From contig CABZEW010000005.1 of assembly GCA_902524845.1 (NCBI GenBank), positions 16,135-80,134 of the forward strand: 64,000 nucleotides of DNA, read 5' to 3'. A program made the translations under genes and the position numbers. Every line of letters begins with the position of its first letter. Within the stretch, counting starts at the first letter, position 1. The stretch comes from an uncultured Alphaproteobacteria bacterium. Its GTDB lineage: Bacteria; Pseudomonadota; Alphaproteobacteria; Rhodobacterales; Rhodobacteraceae. Shown in pieces: positions 38,349-47,263 of the stretch. A model generated the notes under the pieces. The model saw nothing but the letters and a program-made list of their open reading frames with translations, made no database searches and had not been told where the DNA came from.

Positions 38349-39750
38349 ACTACCGTTAAATTTGGGGTCAGTGCATTTTGTTGGAATTGGTGGCATAGGA
38401 ATGTCTGGGATTGCAGAGGTTCTTGTCAATCTTGGGTACTCAATTCAAGGTTCTGATATAAAGAGAACAAAGATAACTGATAGACTATTATCTCTAGGTG
38501 TAAAGATTTTTTATGAGCATAAGGCAGAGAACGTTAGAAATTGTGCTGTTGTCGTTATTTCTTCCGCTATAACACAAGAAAATGTAGAATTAAATTTTGC
38601 AAAACAGCTTGCTATACCAATAGTTTCTAGAGCAGAAATGCTGGCAGAATTGATGAGAATGAAGTTAAATGTAGTAGTTGCTGGATCTCATGGAAAGACA
38701 ACAACTACGTCCCTTGTCGCTTCAATAACAGAGCTAGGTAATCTGGACCCGACTGTTATTAACGGAGGAGTAATAAAAGCATATGGTTCTAATGCTAGGC
38801 TCGGAGAGGGAGAGTGGATGGTAGTAGAAGCAGATGAAAGTGATGGATCATTTAACAAATTGCCCGTGACCATCGGTATAGTGACCAACATTGATAAAGA
38901 GCACTTAGATCACTATGGCAATTTTTCAAACTTAAAAAGCGCTTTTGAAAAATTTATCTCAAGTATTCCATTCTATGGAGTGGCGGTTTGTTGTATCGAT
39001 AATAAGCATGTCGCTAATGTGATATCAAAAGTCAATGATCGCAAAATTATTACTTACGGATTTTCGGAAAAGGCAGATGTCACAATAAGGAATTTAAGAA
39101 TTAACGATATAGGCACAAGCTTCGACCTAGATGATAAGATTGCTAATATTTACTTGAGAGATTTTTATTTGCCAATGATAGGTCAACACAACGCACTAAA
39201 TGCTTGTGCCGCTATTTTAGCAGCTTCAAATTTATCAATCCCGCTAAGGTTTATTAAGAGCGCTTTGGCCAACTTTGAGGGGGTATCAAGACGTTTTTCA
39301 AGGATAGGCTATTTCAATGGTGCCACGATAATAGATGACTATGCACATCATCCTGCAGAAATCGAAGCTGTAATTTCTGCTGCTAAGAAAATTGCAAAAA
39401 AAAGAATAATAGTAGTCCATCAGCCCCACAGGTTTTCAAGGTTGAGGTCACTGTTCACAGACTTCAAGAAATGCTTTGGAGGTGCTGACATTCTTGGTAT
39501 AACACCTGTTTTTGCAGCCGGTGAGCCTAAGATTCATGGTTTTGATAGTGAAGCTTTGATCAAATCCTTTATGAAAAGTGACAGACAAAAGATTGAGTAC
39601 ATTAAGGATGAAGGTTCCTTTAGTCAGTTTTTAAAAAATAACTGTGATGATGGTGATATTTTTTTAACATTGGGGGCTGGTAATATAACTAATTGGGTTA
39701 ATAACCTATCTTATGTGACTGATAAACCAGGACATGAAGACAATGAGTGA
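38335..39750 (+). CDS. murC: UDP-MurNAc:L-alanine ligase
   Basis: MurC adds the first residue, L-alanine, to UDP-MurNAc. I use ATG 38335 (471 residues) because it follows GGGAG at about seven-base spacing and places VHFVGIGGIGMSGIAEVL near the N-terminus. The ATP loop is VVAGSHGKTTTTSLVA. VVEADESDGSF, NIDKEHLDHYG and TIIDDYAHHPAEIEA are the other conserved sites. The start lies inside the end of murG. The stop overlaps the likely murB start. Confidence 0.96.
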   Translation: MLATRLPLNLGSVHFVGIGGIGMSGIAEVLVNLGYSIQGSDIKRTKITDRLLSLGVKIFYEHKAENVRNCAVVVISSAITQENVELNFAKQLAIPIVSRAEMLAELMRMKLNVVVAGSHGKTTTTSLVASITELGNLDPTVINGGVIKAYGSNARLGEGEWMVVEADESDGSFNKLPVTIGIVTNIDKEHLDHYGNFSNLKSAFEKFISSIPFYGVAVCCIDNKHVANVISKVNDRKIITYGFSEKADVTIRNLRINDIGTSFDLDDKIANIYLRDFYLPMIGQHNALNACAAILAASNLSIPLRFIKSALANFEGVSRRFSRIGYFNGATIIDDYAHHPAEIEAVISAAKKIAKKRIIVVHQPHRFSRLRSLFTDFKKCFGGADILGITPVFAAGEPKIHGFDSEALIKSFMKSDRQKIEYIKDEGSFSQFLKNNCDDGDIFLTLGAGNITNWVNNLSYVTDKPGHEDNE

Positions 39751-40690
39751 AGTTGCTTTTTTTGATGAAAATGAATTTTTAGGATCAATAAATTATTCAT
39801 TTCCTTTATCAAAAATTAGTTGGTTAAAAGTTGGTGGTCCAGTAGATGTTTTATTTAGACCAAGGAATTTGGATGATTTATCTAGGTTCTTATCCCGCGT
39901 ACCTGTCTCAGTTCAAGTTATGCCCATAGGAGCGTGTTCGAACCTTTTAGTAAGAGATGGGGGACTTTCAGGAATTGTAATCAAGCTAGGTCGAAATTTT
40001 TCTGAAATTGAAGTAAAGGGTGAACAAGTTAAGCTTGGGGCTGCCAATTTTAGCCCTAAGGTTGCTGTGAGTTTATCCGAACAAGGTTATGATTTATCTT
40101 TTTTAAGAACAATTCCCGGAACAATAGGAGGAGCAATAGCCATGAACGCTGGCTGTTATGGCAAATATATTGGAGATTACGTGCAGAGCATAGAGGGGGT
40201 TGATAAGGCTGGAAAATATATTCGGGTGAGTCGAAAAAACCTTGAGTTTCAATACCGCACTTGTAAGTTGCCAAAAAATTTTATTGTTACCTCAGCTGTT
40301 GTTAGGCCAATAAGGACGAAAACTGACACAATTAAAAAGAAAATGACAGAGATGTTGTCCAAAAGAGAAAAGACACAACCCATTAAGAAAGCTACTTGTG
40401 GCTCAACTTTCAAAAACCCCGATGGAAAGTCATCACTTATGCTAGAGGAGATAACTGAATTAAAAGCATGGAGATTGATTGATAATGCAGGATTAAGGGG
40501 TAAAAAAATAGGAAGAGCAATGGTGTCAAATAAGCATCCTAATTTTTTAATAAATATGGGAGGTGCAACTGCTCATGACATAGAAGCACTGGGAGAGCAT
40601 GTTAGGGAAGCAGTTTATGAAAAATATAAAGTTATGCTTGATTGGGAGGTAATCAGGGTTGGGAGAAATAAGCTTGAACAGAATAGTTAA
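39743..40690 (+). CDS. murB: UDP-N-acetylenolpyruvoylglucosamine reductase
   Basis: MurB reduces UDP-GlcNAc-enolpyruvate to UDP-MurNAc with NADPH and FAD. About 315 residues, with the start at ATG 39743 (or 39734). The FAD domain has GACSNLLVRDGGLSGIVIKL, then FLRTIPGTIGGAIAMNAGCYG. The catalytic serine is in CGSTFKNPDG, and AGLRGKKIGRAMVSNKHPNF is the conserved substrate-domain stretch. It follows murC in the usual alphaproteobacterial order and overlaps ddl by 17 bases with the chosen ddl start. Confidence 0.95.
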   Translation: MSEVAFFDENEFLGSINYSFPLSKISWLKVGGPVDVLFRPRNLDDLSRFLSRVPVSVQVMPIGACSNLLVRDGGLSGIVIKLGRNFSEIEVKGEQVKLGAANFSPKVAVSLSEQGYDLSFLRTIPGTIGGAIAMNAGCYGKYIGDYVQSIEGVDKAGKYIRVSRKNLEFQYRTCKLPKNFIVTSAVVRPIRTKTDTIKKKMTEMLSKREKTQPIKKATCGSTFKNPDGKSSLMLEEITELKAWRLIDNAGLRGKKIGRAMVSNKHPNFLINMGGATAHDIEALGEHVREAVYEKYKVMLDWEVIRVGRNKLEQNS

Positions 40691-41618
40691 ACCGAAAAAT
40701 ATCTCTAAAGTTTTAGTATTACAGGGAGGAGTTTCAGAAGAGAAAGAGGTATCTAATTCAACTGCTACAAGTTGCATAGAGGCACTTAAAAAAATAAAGT
40801 TTGATGTTGAAGCGATAAGTGTTAATTCAACTAACGTGCATAAAATAGCTGAAGTGGTTAAAGTTAACAATCCTGATGTTATATTTAATGCCTTACATGG
40901 TGGCATCGGAGAGAATGGGACTATTCAGGGTTTATTTGAGACACTGAGGATTCCGTACACGCACTCTGGAGTTTTATCCTCAGCCATTGCAATGGATAAA
41001 TTTATCTCAAAAAAAATATTCAAGTCATCTGGATTACCAGTAATAGAGGGTCTGCTCTTGAATGGACAAGATCAATTAAAAGGAATGCCCATTGATCCTC
41101 CATTTGTAATAAAGCCAAACAATGGAGGCTCTTCTGTTGGAATTCAATTTATTAGACATAACGAACAAATTGACGACGTTACGCCACTTCGTGCAAATGG
41201 AGGTAGGAAGTATCTTTTGGAGAAGTATATTCCTGGAAGAGAGTTGACAGTAGCTGTTCTTAATGGAAAGCCACTGACCGTTACTGACATCGTAACTGAA
41301 AATTGGTATAATTATGATGCAAAATATAGAGATGGTGGCTCTGAGCATGTAATTCCTGCAAATATTCCGCAAGACATATTCCAATTGTGTATAAAGTACG
41401 CAGTTAGGGCACATCACTCTTTGGCTTGCAGAGGTATCACCCGTTCAGATTTTAGATGGAATGAAAAAAAAGGGAAGGAAGGTTTGTATATATTAGAGCT
41501 AAATACTCAGCCGGGAATGACTAAAACTTCTCTTGTTCCTGAACAGGCAAAATATGTTGGTTTGGATTTACAACAACTTTGCTTGGAATTAGTCAAAGAT
41601 GCATCGTGTAATAAATAG
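40674..41618 (+). CDS. ddl: D-alanine:D-alanine ligase
   Basis: Ddl joins two D-alanines for use by MurF. The longest frame opens at TTG 40659, but I prefer TTG 40674 (314 residues) because GGGAG lies eight bases before it and the family begins close to SKVLVLQGGVSEEKEVS. NALHGGIGENGTIQGLFE and IAMDKFISK follow. The ATP-grasp core has PNNGGSSVGI, LEKYIPGRELTVAVL and ILELNTQPGMTKTSLVPEQA. The catalytic residues look intact. No ATG is available near the N-terminus. Confidence 0.95.
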   Translation: MNRIVKPKNISKVLVLQGGVSEEKEVSNSTATSCIEALKKIKFDVEAISVNSTNVHKIAEVVKVNNPDVIFNALHGGIGENGTIQGLFETLRIPYTHSGVLSSAIAMDKFISKKIFKSSGLPVIEGLLLNGQDQLKGMPIDPPFVIKPNNGGSSVGIQFIRHNEQIDDVTPLRANGGRKYLLEKYIPGRELTVAVLNGKPLTVTDIVTENWYNYDAKYRDGGSEHVIPANIPQDIFQLCIKYAVRAHHSLACRGITRSDFRWNEKKGKEGLYILELNTQPGMTKTSLVPEQAKYVGLDLQQLCLELVKDASCNK

Positions 41619-41625
41619 GTAAAAG

Positions 41626-42489
41626 ATGAATTTGTTAAAATCAACTGATCCAGCTCCATCAAAGTTATCTTATAGAGTGAATAGATTATTTTATAGGCAA
41701 TGGTTTAAACTACTGTTAATTTCGTCTTTATTGGTTTTATGTGGATTGCTCGTAAACAAATTTCTCTATAGAAATATTGATCTAAGTGCAGAAATCAAAT
41801 CTTTAAGCGAGAAAGGGTCAGAGTTATATAAAGATTTAACAAAGTTATCGATAAACCGAATTGTCGTAAACGGTGCCCAAGGTTCTTTAAAGAAAGAAAT
41901 AATAATGTTGATTGAGAATGTGGCCACTGAAGAGTTTTCAGCATTGAAGGCACGGCATTTAAGAGAAAAAATACGAAAGATAAATAAGGTCAAAAAAGCT
42001 TTTGTAAAGTTTTCGAGTGATGGATTAGTAATTGTGAATGTCGTTGAAAGAAAAGAAGCAGCAGTTTTTCTTAACAACAGTTTATATGAGGTTCTCGATA
42101 GCAATGGAGTTATCTTGTCTGTAAATAACGATTACGAAGGTTTATCTAACTTTCCGCTTATAGTAGGAAAATCTGGATCAAAAAATATAATAGGCCTTTT
42201 ATCGTTAGCAAATGAAATAGGATCATTTTATCCAGAAGTTTTATACTATGAATGGGTTGGCGAGAGACGATGGAATATACATATGAAAAACAATTTAGTT
42301 TTTAAATTGCCGGAGAACAATTTGAGTAAAGGAGTAGAGTTAATGCGGATCTTTTTAAATGAGACAAATCACCATTTAAAACCCATAGTTTCTGTTGATT
42401 TGAGAAATTTAGATAAACCAATAATTAAGTTTAGGAAATCCCCATCTATTAAACCTGTTCGTGAGAAAGCTGAGAGGTTTGCAGGTTGA
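41626..42489 (+). CDS. ftsQ: Cell division protein FtsQ
   Basis: FtsQ is a bitopic divisome scaffold that recruits FtsL and FtsB. The 287-residue protein has a cytoplasmic tail and one TM helix at about 28-45. A POTRA domain (NRIVVNGAQGSLKKEIIMLI, about 77-96, then KVKKAFVKF and VVERKEAAVFL) and a beta domain with YEWVGERRWNIHMKNN follow. A short tail ends in a basic segment. Position between ddl and ftsA confirms the call. The stop overlaps the ftsA TTG by four bases. Confidence 0.93.
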   Translation: MNLLKSTDPAPSKLSYRVNRLFYRQWFKLLLISSLLVLCGLLVNKFLYRNIDLSAEIKSLSEKGSELYKDLTKLSINRIVVNGAQGSLKKEIIMLIENVATEEFSALKARHLREKIRKINKVKKAFVKFSSDGLVIVNVVERKEAAVFLNNSLYEVLDSNGVILSVNNDYEGLSNFPLIVGKSGSKNIIGLLSLANEIGSFYPEVLYYEWVGERRWNIHMKNNLVFKLPENNLSKGVELMRIFLNETNHHLKPIVSVDLRNLDKPIIKFRKSPSIKPVREKAERFAG

Positions 42490-43817
42490 GGAAACTGTTG
42501 CAGAGTCAGAGACAATTAAGACAAAAAAGGCTGACTGCTATAAAGAAAGGAACGGTTGCCCTGATAGACCTAGGGAGTTCCAAGGTAATGTGCCTTGTTC
42601 TTTCACTTACGGATACAAATAAAACCAATTCATTCTCAGATAGTAAATCACAACAAGGAGTAGCCTTCAGAGTTGTAGGTGCTTCGACTACAAAGTCTCG
42701 GGGAGTTAGGTATGGAGAAATATATGAGATGCGAGAAGCGGAAAGCGCGATAAGGACTGTAATTCAACGTGCACAAAAGATGGCGGGTTGTTTAATTGAG
42801 AATGTCTTTCTCACTTTTTCCAGTGGCAGTCAAAAATCGACACTTATTTCTTCCTCTATTAGATTTAGTCAAAGAGAAGTTTCTGAAACAGACATAGGGC
42901 ATGCCTTGTCAAACCTTAATCTTGTTTATGATGATTTAAAAAGAGAAATAATTCACGCTTTGCCCGTTAATTTTAGTATTGACGATAAACACGGGTATAG
43001 GGATCCAACAGGAATTAGTGGGTCAAAACTTTCGGTCGATGTCAACACTGTTTCTATTCAATCAGATATCATTAAGAATATCGTTAGTTGTTTGAATAAA
43101 TGCGATCTGTCTTTGGCAGGAATAGCTATTGCTCCTTACTTGTCGGGGTTATCGAGTCTTCTCGAAGATGAAATGCAATTAGGTGTTGTTTGTATAGATT
43201 TAGGTGCTGCCAGTTCAAGTGTATCAATTTTTTTTCGTAAAAACTTAATATTTTCTGGATCTATACGCATTGGTGGACAGCACATAACTAGTGATATCAT
43301 GCAGGCATTCCAAATTTCTTTTTTAGCAGCGGAAAGATTAAAAGTTTTACATGGAGGCTTATTGCCCACGAACACAGATGATAGAGAAACTATAGAACTA
43401 CCCGAGAGTAATACAGATCTTTATACTGATAGAAGAACTATAACAAAGTCGGAATTATTAGGAGTAATTAGACCACGAGTTGAAGAGATTTTTGACTCAC
43501 TAAGATCTATTTTGGATCAATCAAACTTTGAGTTTCTTCCAGGGCAAAAAATAGTTTTAACTGGTGGTGGTAGTAAGTTAGCAAATATATTGGATTTCAC
43601 GTCTACATTTCTTGGAAAATCAACACGTGTTGCTATGCCAATGAGAATTCAAGGCCTGCCTGCATCTGCTCATGGACCTGAGGCGGCAGCTGTTATCGGA
43701 TTGGCCTTAAATCTTGCTCAACCCCAAGATGAAGTCTGGGATTTTAGGGCGCCTTTTGAACATGAGGGAGATGAATTTATAAGAAGGACATGGCGATGGG
43801 TCAAAGCAAATTGGTAA
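42486..43817 (+). CDS. ftsA: Cell division protein FtsA
   Basis: FtsA is the actin-like protein that anchors FtsZ to the membrane. The 443 residues start at TTG 42486 with AGAGG upstream. A basic N-terminal leader (QRQLRQKRLTAIKKG) precedes the ATP site VALIDLGSSKVMCLVL. The 1C domain includes VFLTFSSG. CIDLGAASSSVSIFF and VLTGGGSKLANIL are the other nucleotide-binding strands. The C-terminus (RRTWRWVKANW) is basic and amphipathic, fitting the membrane-targeting sequence. Confidence 0.95.
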   Translation: MRKLLQSQRQLRQKRLTAIKKGTVALIDLGSSKVMCLVLSLTDTNKTNSFSDSKSQQGVAFRVVGASTTKSRGVRYGEIYEMREAESAIRTVIQRAQKMAGCLIENVFLTFSSGSQKSTLISSSIRFSQREVSETDIGHALSNLNLVYDDLKREIIHALPVNFSIDDKHGYRDPTGISGSKLSVDVNTVSIQSDIIKNIVSCLNKCDLSLAGIAIAPYLSGLSSLLEDEMQLGVVCIDLGAASSSVSIFFRKNLIFSGSIRIGGQHITSDIMQAFQISFLAAERLKVLHGGLLPTNTDDRETIELPESNTDLYTDRRTITKSELLGVIRPRVEEIFDSLRSILDQSNFEFLPGQKIVLTGGGSKLANILDFTSTFLGKSTRVAMPMRIQGLPASAHGPEAAAVIGLALNLAQPQDEVWDFRAPFEHEGDEFIRRTWRWVKANW

Positions 43818-43871
43818 AAACTTTTGTCAAGATAAATTGATCTCACTTATAAAAAGAGTGACGAGGTAGAG

Positions 43872-43894
43872 TGATTCGGTTATGATACGAATCA
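43872..43894 (+). promoter_or_regulatory. Inverted repeat in ftsA-ftsZ gap
   Basis: TGATTCG (43872-43878) is exactly complementary to CGAATCA (43888-43894) across a nine-base loop, 36 bp upstream of the ftsZ ATG. No T-tract follows, so it is more likely an operator or mRNA hairpin than a terminator. The rest of the 113-bp gap is AT-rich with no convincing promoter. Confidence 0.35.
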
Positions 43895-43930
43895 GCAGTA
43901 AATAAAAATAAAAATAAATGGCAGGCAATA

Positions 43931-45415
43931 ATGGCAATAAATATCAGGATTCCTGAACATAAGGAATTGAAACCAAGAATACTAGTTTTCGGTATTGGAG
44001 GCGCTGGCGGAAACGCTGTAAATAATATGATGCTAAAAAATTTAGAAGGGGCAGAGTTTGTTGCGGCTAACACAGACGCACAGGCTCTACAGCAGTCTAA
44101 TGCACAAACCAAGCTACAGTTAGGGTTAGAAAGAACGCAGGGGCTGGGAGCAGGAGCAAAACCTGAGATCGGAAACGACGCTGCTGTTGAAAGTACAGAA
44201 CAGATTGCCGATATTTTGGATGGAGCAAATCTCTGCTTTATAACTGCAGGAATGGGAGGAGGTACGGGTACAGGAGCTGCTCCTATCGTTGCTGAACTTG
44301 CTAGGCAAAAGGGAATACTTACTGTGGGGGTTGTTACGAAGCCTTTTCAATTTGAAGGCAATACTAGGATGAAACAAGCTGACGAAGGTATATTAGCGCT
44401 TCAAAAAGTTGTGGATACCCTAATAATAATCCCAAATCAAAATTTATTCAGACTGGCAACTGAAAAAACAACATTTACCGAGGCTTTTTCTATGGCCGAT
44501 GATGTTCTATACCAGGGTGTAAAGGGGGTAACGGATCTCATGGTTAAACCAGGGCTTATCAATTTGGACTTTGCTGACGTAAGGTCCGTGATGGATGAAA
44601 TGGGAAAAGCAATGATGGGTACCGGTGAAGCTAGTGGAGAAGATAGGGCATTACAAGCTGCAGAAAAGGCGATAGCAAATCCTCTGCTGGATGAGATTTC
44701 ACTTAAGGGTGCTACAGGGGTGCTTATAAACGTGACTGGTAGTAATGACATGACACTCTTTGAAGTAGATGAAGCGGCAAATAGGATAAGAGATGAAGTT
44801 GATCCGGAAGCGAACATAATAGTGGGATCGACCTTTGATTCTGATCTTACCGGTTCAATTAGAGTTTCTGTTGTAGCTACTGGAATAGATGTATCAGAAT
44901 TTTCAAATCCAAGACCCCAAGGCTCCAATCATTCAGAGGTATCAGAGAAAATTGAGCCAGATAAAGCTGATTTACAAGGCTATTTCTCTCGAACTATTAC
45001 GCCAGGAAATCAGAAGAATCGTGAAGAAATCATTGTTGATCAAGAAACCTTAGCCGTAGAAAAAAACGAGTTAGAAATACTAAAAAGTGATCAAAATTTA
45101 GACACCCTACCTTTAGAAGAAGACTTGCAGGCTAGCGACAATAGAGAAAGTGAAAAACAGTTGGAGTCACAATCTTATCAAATTGGCCCAGATATAAATC
45201 TACCTCCCAGAAAGCAAAATAGCGGAGCGTCTGCTTCAGGAGGAGGATTAAATAGCCTTATAAGGCGTATGACAGGTTTTGCAGATAAAAAAGCAGAAGA
45301 AAACAATGTGCCTATTCCAAGACGAATAGAGGAAGAGAAAGAAAATTTAGAGACAGATAGAGAAGATGAAAGTAAGCTAGAGATCCCCGCTTTTTTACGC
45401 CGACAAGCTAACTAA
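43931..45415 (+). CDS. ftsZ: Cell division GTPase FtsZ
   Basis: FtsZ is the tubulin-like GTPase that forms the division ring. The 494 residues have the GTP-binding start [15 protein letters not shown] (about 19-33), the tubulin signature GGGTGTG at 109-115, and the T7 loop [11 protein letters not shown] near 209. The globular core ends near residue 320. A long acidic, low-conservation linker follows, then the C-terminal peptide EIPAFLRRQ (about 485-493) that binds FtsA. The length matches alphaproteobacterial FtsZ with an extended linker. Confidence 0.98.
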   Translation: MAINIRIPEHKELKPRILVFGIGGAGGNAVNNMMLKNLEGAEFVAANTDAQALQQSNAQTKLQLGLERTQGLGAGAKPEIGNDAAVESTEQIADILDGANLCFITAGMGGGTGTGAAPIVAELARQKGILTVGVVTKPFQFEGNTRMKQADEGILALQKVVDTLIIIPNQNLFRLATEKTTFTEAFSMADDVLYQGVKGVTDLMVKPGLINLDFADVRSVMDEMGKAMMGTGEASGEDRALQAAEKAIANPLLDEISLKGATGVLINVTGSNDMTLFEVDEAANRIRDEVDPEANIIVGSTFDSDLTGSIRVSVVATGIDVSEFSNPRPQGSNHSEVSEKIEPDKADLQGYFSRTITPGNQKNREEIIVDQETLAVEKNELEILKSDQNLDTLPLEEDLQASDNRESEKQLESQSYQIGPDINLPPRKQNSGASASGGGLNSLIRRMTGFADKKAEENNVPIPRRIEEEKENLETDREDESKLEIPAFLRRQAN

Positions 45416-45495
45416 GTAACAGTTGATTTATTTTGACACATAAGTGTGTATTGAGATTTGCGGTCGAGTAGGTAACTTTTATCTTAAAGGTTACA

Positions 45496-46419
45496 ATGTT
45501 TCAGAAGTCTATAAAAAATTCATTTACGCTTAAAGGCAGAGGCCTCCACTTAGGTAGAGATGTAGAGATTGTTGTTCACCCAGCTCCTGCAGATCATGGT
45601 ATTGTTTTCAAGAGAACTGATGTGGATGCTAGTCATGCGTGTATCAAAGCTAGCTTTGAAAATGTGTCAAAGACCTATCTGCGGACGCAACTCACTAATA
45701 GTTTTGGAATTTCAATAGTAACTGCAGAGCATATTTTAGCTGCTTTTGCGGGACTAGGGATTCATAATGCTTTGATTGAGTTGGGTGAGGAAGAGATCCC
45801 CATACTTGATGGATCCTCAAGAATTTTTGTAAAAGCAATACTTGAATCAGGGGTTGCTGAACTAGATAAAAAGATAAATTTATATCAAGTAGTAAACAGT
45901 ATAAGGGTAGGGAATTCAGACGCTTGGGCAGAGTTAAGGCCAGCAAAGACATTTTCAATAGATTTTGAGATGGACTGGCCTGGAACTGCGCTGGGTAATC
46001 AAAGTCTAGATATGCCTATTGTTAATGGAGCATTCGTCAGAGAAATATGCGATAGTAGAACTTTCTGTCGTAAAAGTGACGTTGTTCGACTTAAAGATGA
46101 GGGTTTTGCAATAGGAGGATGTATTGAAAATGCAATCGTCGTAGGAGAAGACGAGATGATAGCACATAATGGATTAAGATATTCTGACGAATGTGTTCGA
46201 CATAAGATACTTGATGCTCTTGGAGATTTGAGCCTTGTAGGAAAGCCAATACTAGGCAAATTTGTTTCTTGTTCTGGCGGTCACGGGCTTACAAACATGC
46301 TGCTACGGGAGAGCTTCAAAAGAGGAGATATTTTTGTCAGCAAGGAATTCTCAGATGAAGATAGAGATAAACTCCCGGGCTTCGATATTTCAAATGCTGA
46401 TATCAAGAATTTACTTTAA
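45496..46419 (+). CDS. lpxC: UDP-3-O-acyl-N-acetylglucosamine deacetylase
   Basis: LpxC is the zinc deacetylase that commits UDP-GlcNAc to lipid A. The 307 residues have HLGRDVEIVVHPAPADHGIVF near the start, TAEHILAAFAGLGIHNALIEL with the first zinc histidine (about residue 80), and RHKILDALGDLSLVGKPI with the second histidine and aspartate ligands. CSGGHGLTNMLL holds the catalytic histidine. It confirms a lipid-A-bearing outer membrane. The 80-bp gap after ftsZ holds a TTGACA at 45432-45437 but no clear -10. Confidence 0.97.
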   Translation: MFQKSIKNSFTLKGRGLHLGRDVEIVVHPAPADHGIVFKRTDVDASHACIKASFENVSKTYLRTQLTNSFGISIVTAEHILAAFAGLGIHNALIELGEEEIPILDGSSRIFVKAILESGVAELDKKINLYQVVNSIRVGNSDAWAELRPAKTFSIDFEMDWPGTALGNQSLDMPIVNGAFVREICDSRTFCRKSDVVRLKDEGFAIGGCIENAIVVGEDEMIAHNGLRYSDECVRHKILDALGDLSLVGKPILGKFVSCSGGHGLTNMLLRESFKRGDIFVSKEFSDEDRDKLPGFDISNADIKNLL

Positions 46420-46491
46420 CGACTGAATACTATCTTGGTTTTTTAGTCCTCTAATCTTGACTTTCGCATAACAAAGAAGCTAGAAAGAGAA

Positions 46492-47262
46492 ATGCTTGTA
46501 TTGTTTTGTTTATTTAAATTTTTAGCAAAGTGCACAATACTCATTTTACTCGTAAGCTGCGCTAACAGATTGCCAAGCGAGATTAACGAAAATAATACGC
46601 CCAAAGAAATTATACAACTGGGAGACAAAGCGTATGCTAAGGGCTATTATGAGCGGGCAGGAGATTATTACTCTGAGGTCAATACATATTTTCCATATTC
46701 TGTTGAAGATGAACTTGGATTGAGTAAAGCAGTAGATGCATATTATAAAGCAGGAAAATTCGATGACTCGCGTATAGCTGGAAGTAAGTTTTTAAGTATT
46801 TACCCCGAAAGTGACAAGGCTCAACGAGTGCTCTACCTTAGGTCAAAAAGTTTTTGTGATCAGATAGATATAGTGGAGAGGGATCAAGCGGCCGCTCGAG
46901 AATGTATATCTAGCTTTTCAGCGTTCCAACAGTTATATCCCAAAAGTAAGTCCAAAAAAGAAGCTGAACGAAATATAATTAGTGCGAAGGAATTTCTAAT
47001 AGGCCAACAACTTAATGTTGGCAAGTACTATTTAGAAAGAAATAACCCAACGGCTGCTATGAAAAGATTTGAAAAAATCAAGAATAATACAAAAGTCTCT
47101 AATTTTTTGCCTGAGGTCTCCTACAGATTGATTGAAACCTTCATTTTAGTTGGATTATTTGGGGAGGCAATGTCTGAAAAAGCATATATGAAAAAGAAGT
47201 TTCCAAATAGTCGTTGGACCAGAGAAGCATCCATTTTAATTGATAAGTCAGGGCTAAGCTAG
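46492..47262 (+). CDS. bamD: Outer-membrane assembly lipoprotein BamD
   Basis: BamD is the essential lipoprotein of the BAM complex that inserts beta-barrel proteins. The 256 residues have a signal peptide with lipobox LVSC (cysteine 23), then five TPR-like repeats. These begin with PKEIIQLGDKAYAKGYYERA (about 37-56) and run through YRLIETFILVGLFGEA near the end. Its place between lpxC and recN is the usual alphaproteobacterial one (often labelled comL). Two bases separate its stop from recN. Confidence 0.93.
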   Translation: MLVLFCLFKFLAKCTILILLVSCANRLPSEINENNTPKEIIQLGDKAYAKGYYERAGDYYSEVNTYFPYSVEDELGLSKAVDAYYKAGKFDDSRIAGSKFLSIYPESDKAQRVLYLRSKSFCDQIDIVERDQAAARECISSFSAFQQLYPKSKSKKEAERNIISAKEFLIGQQLNVGKYYLERNNPTAAMKRFEKIKNNTKVSNFLPEVSYRLIETFILVGLFGEAMSEKAYMKKKFPNSRWTREASILIDKSGLS

Positions 47263-47263
47263 C

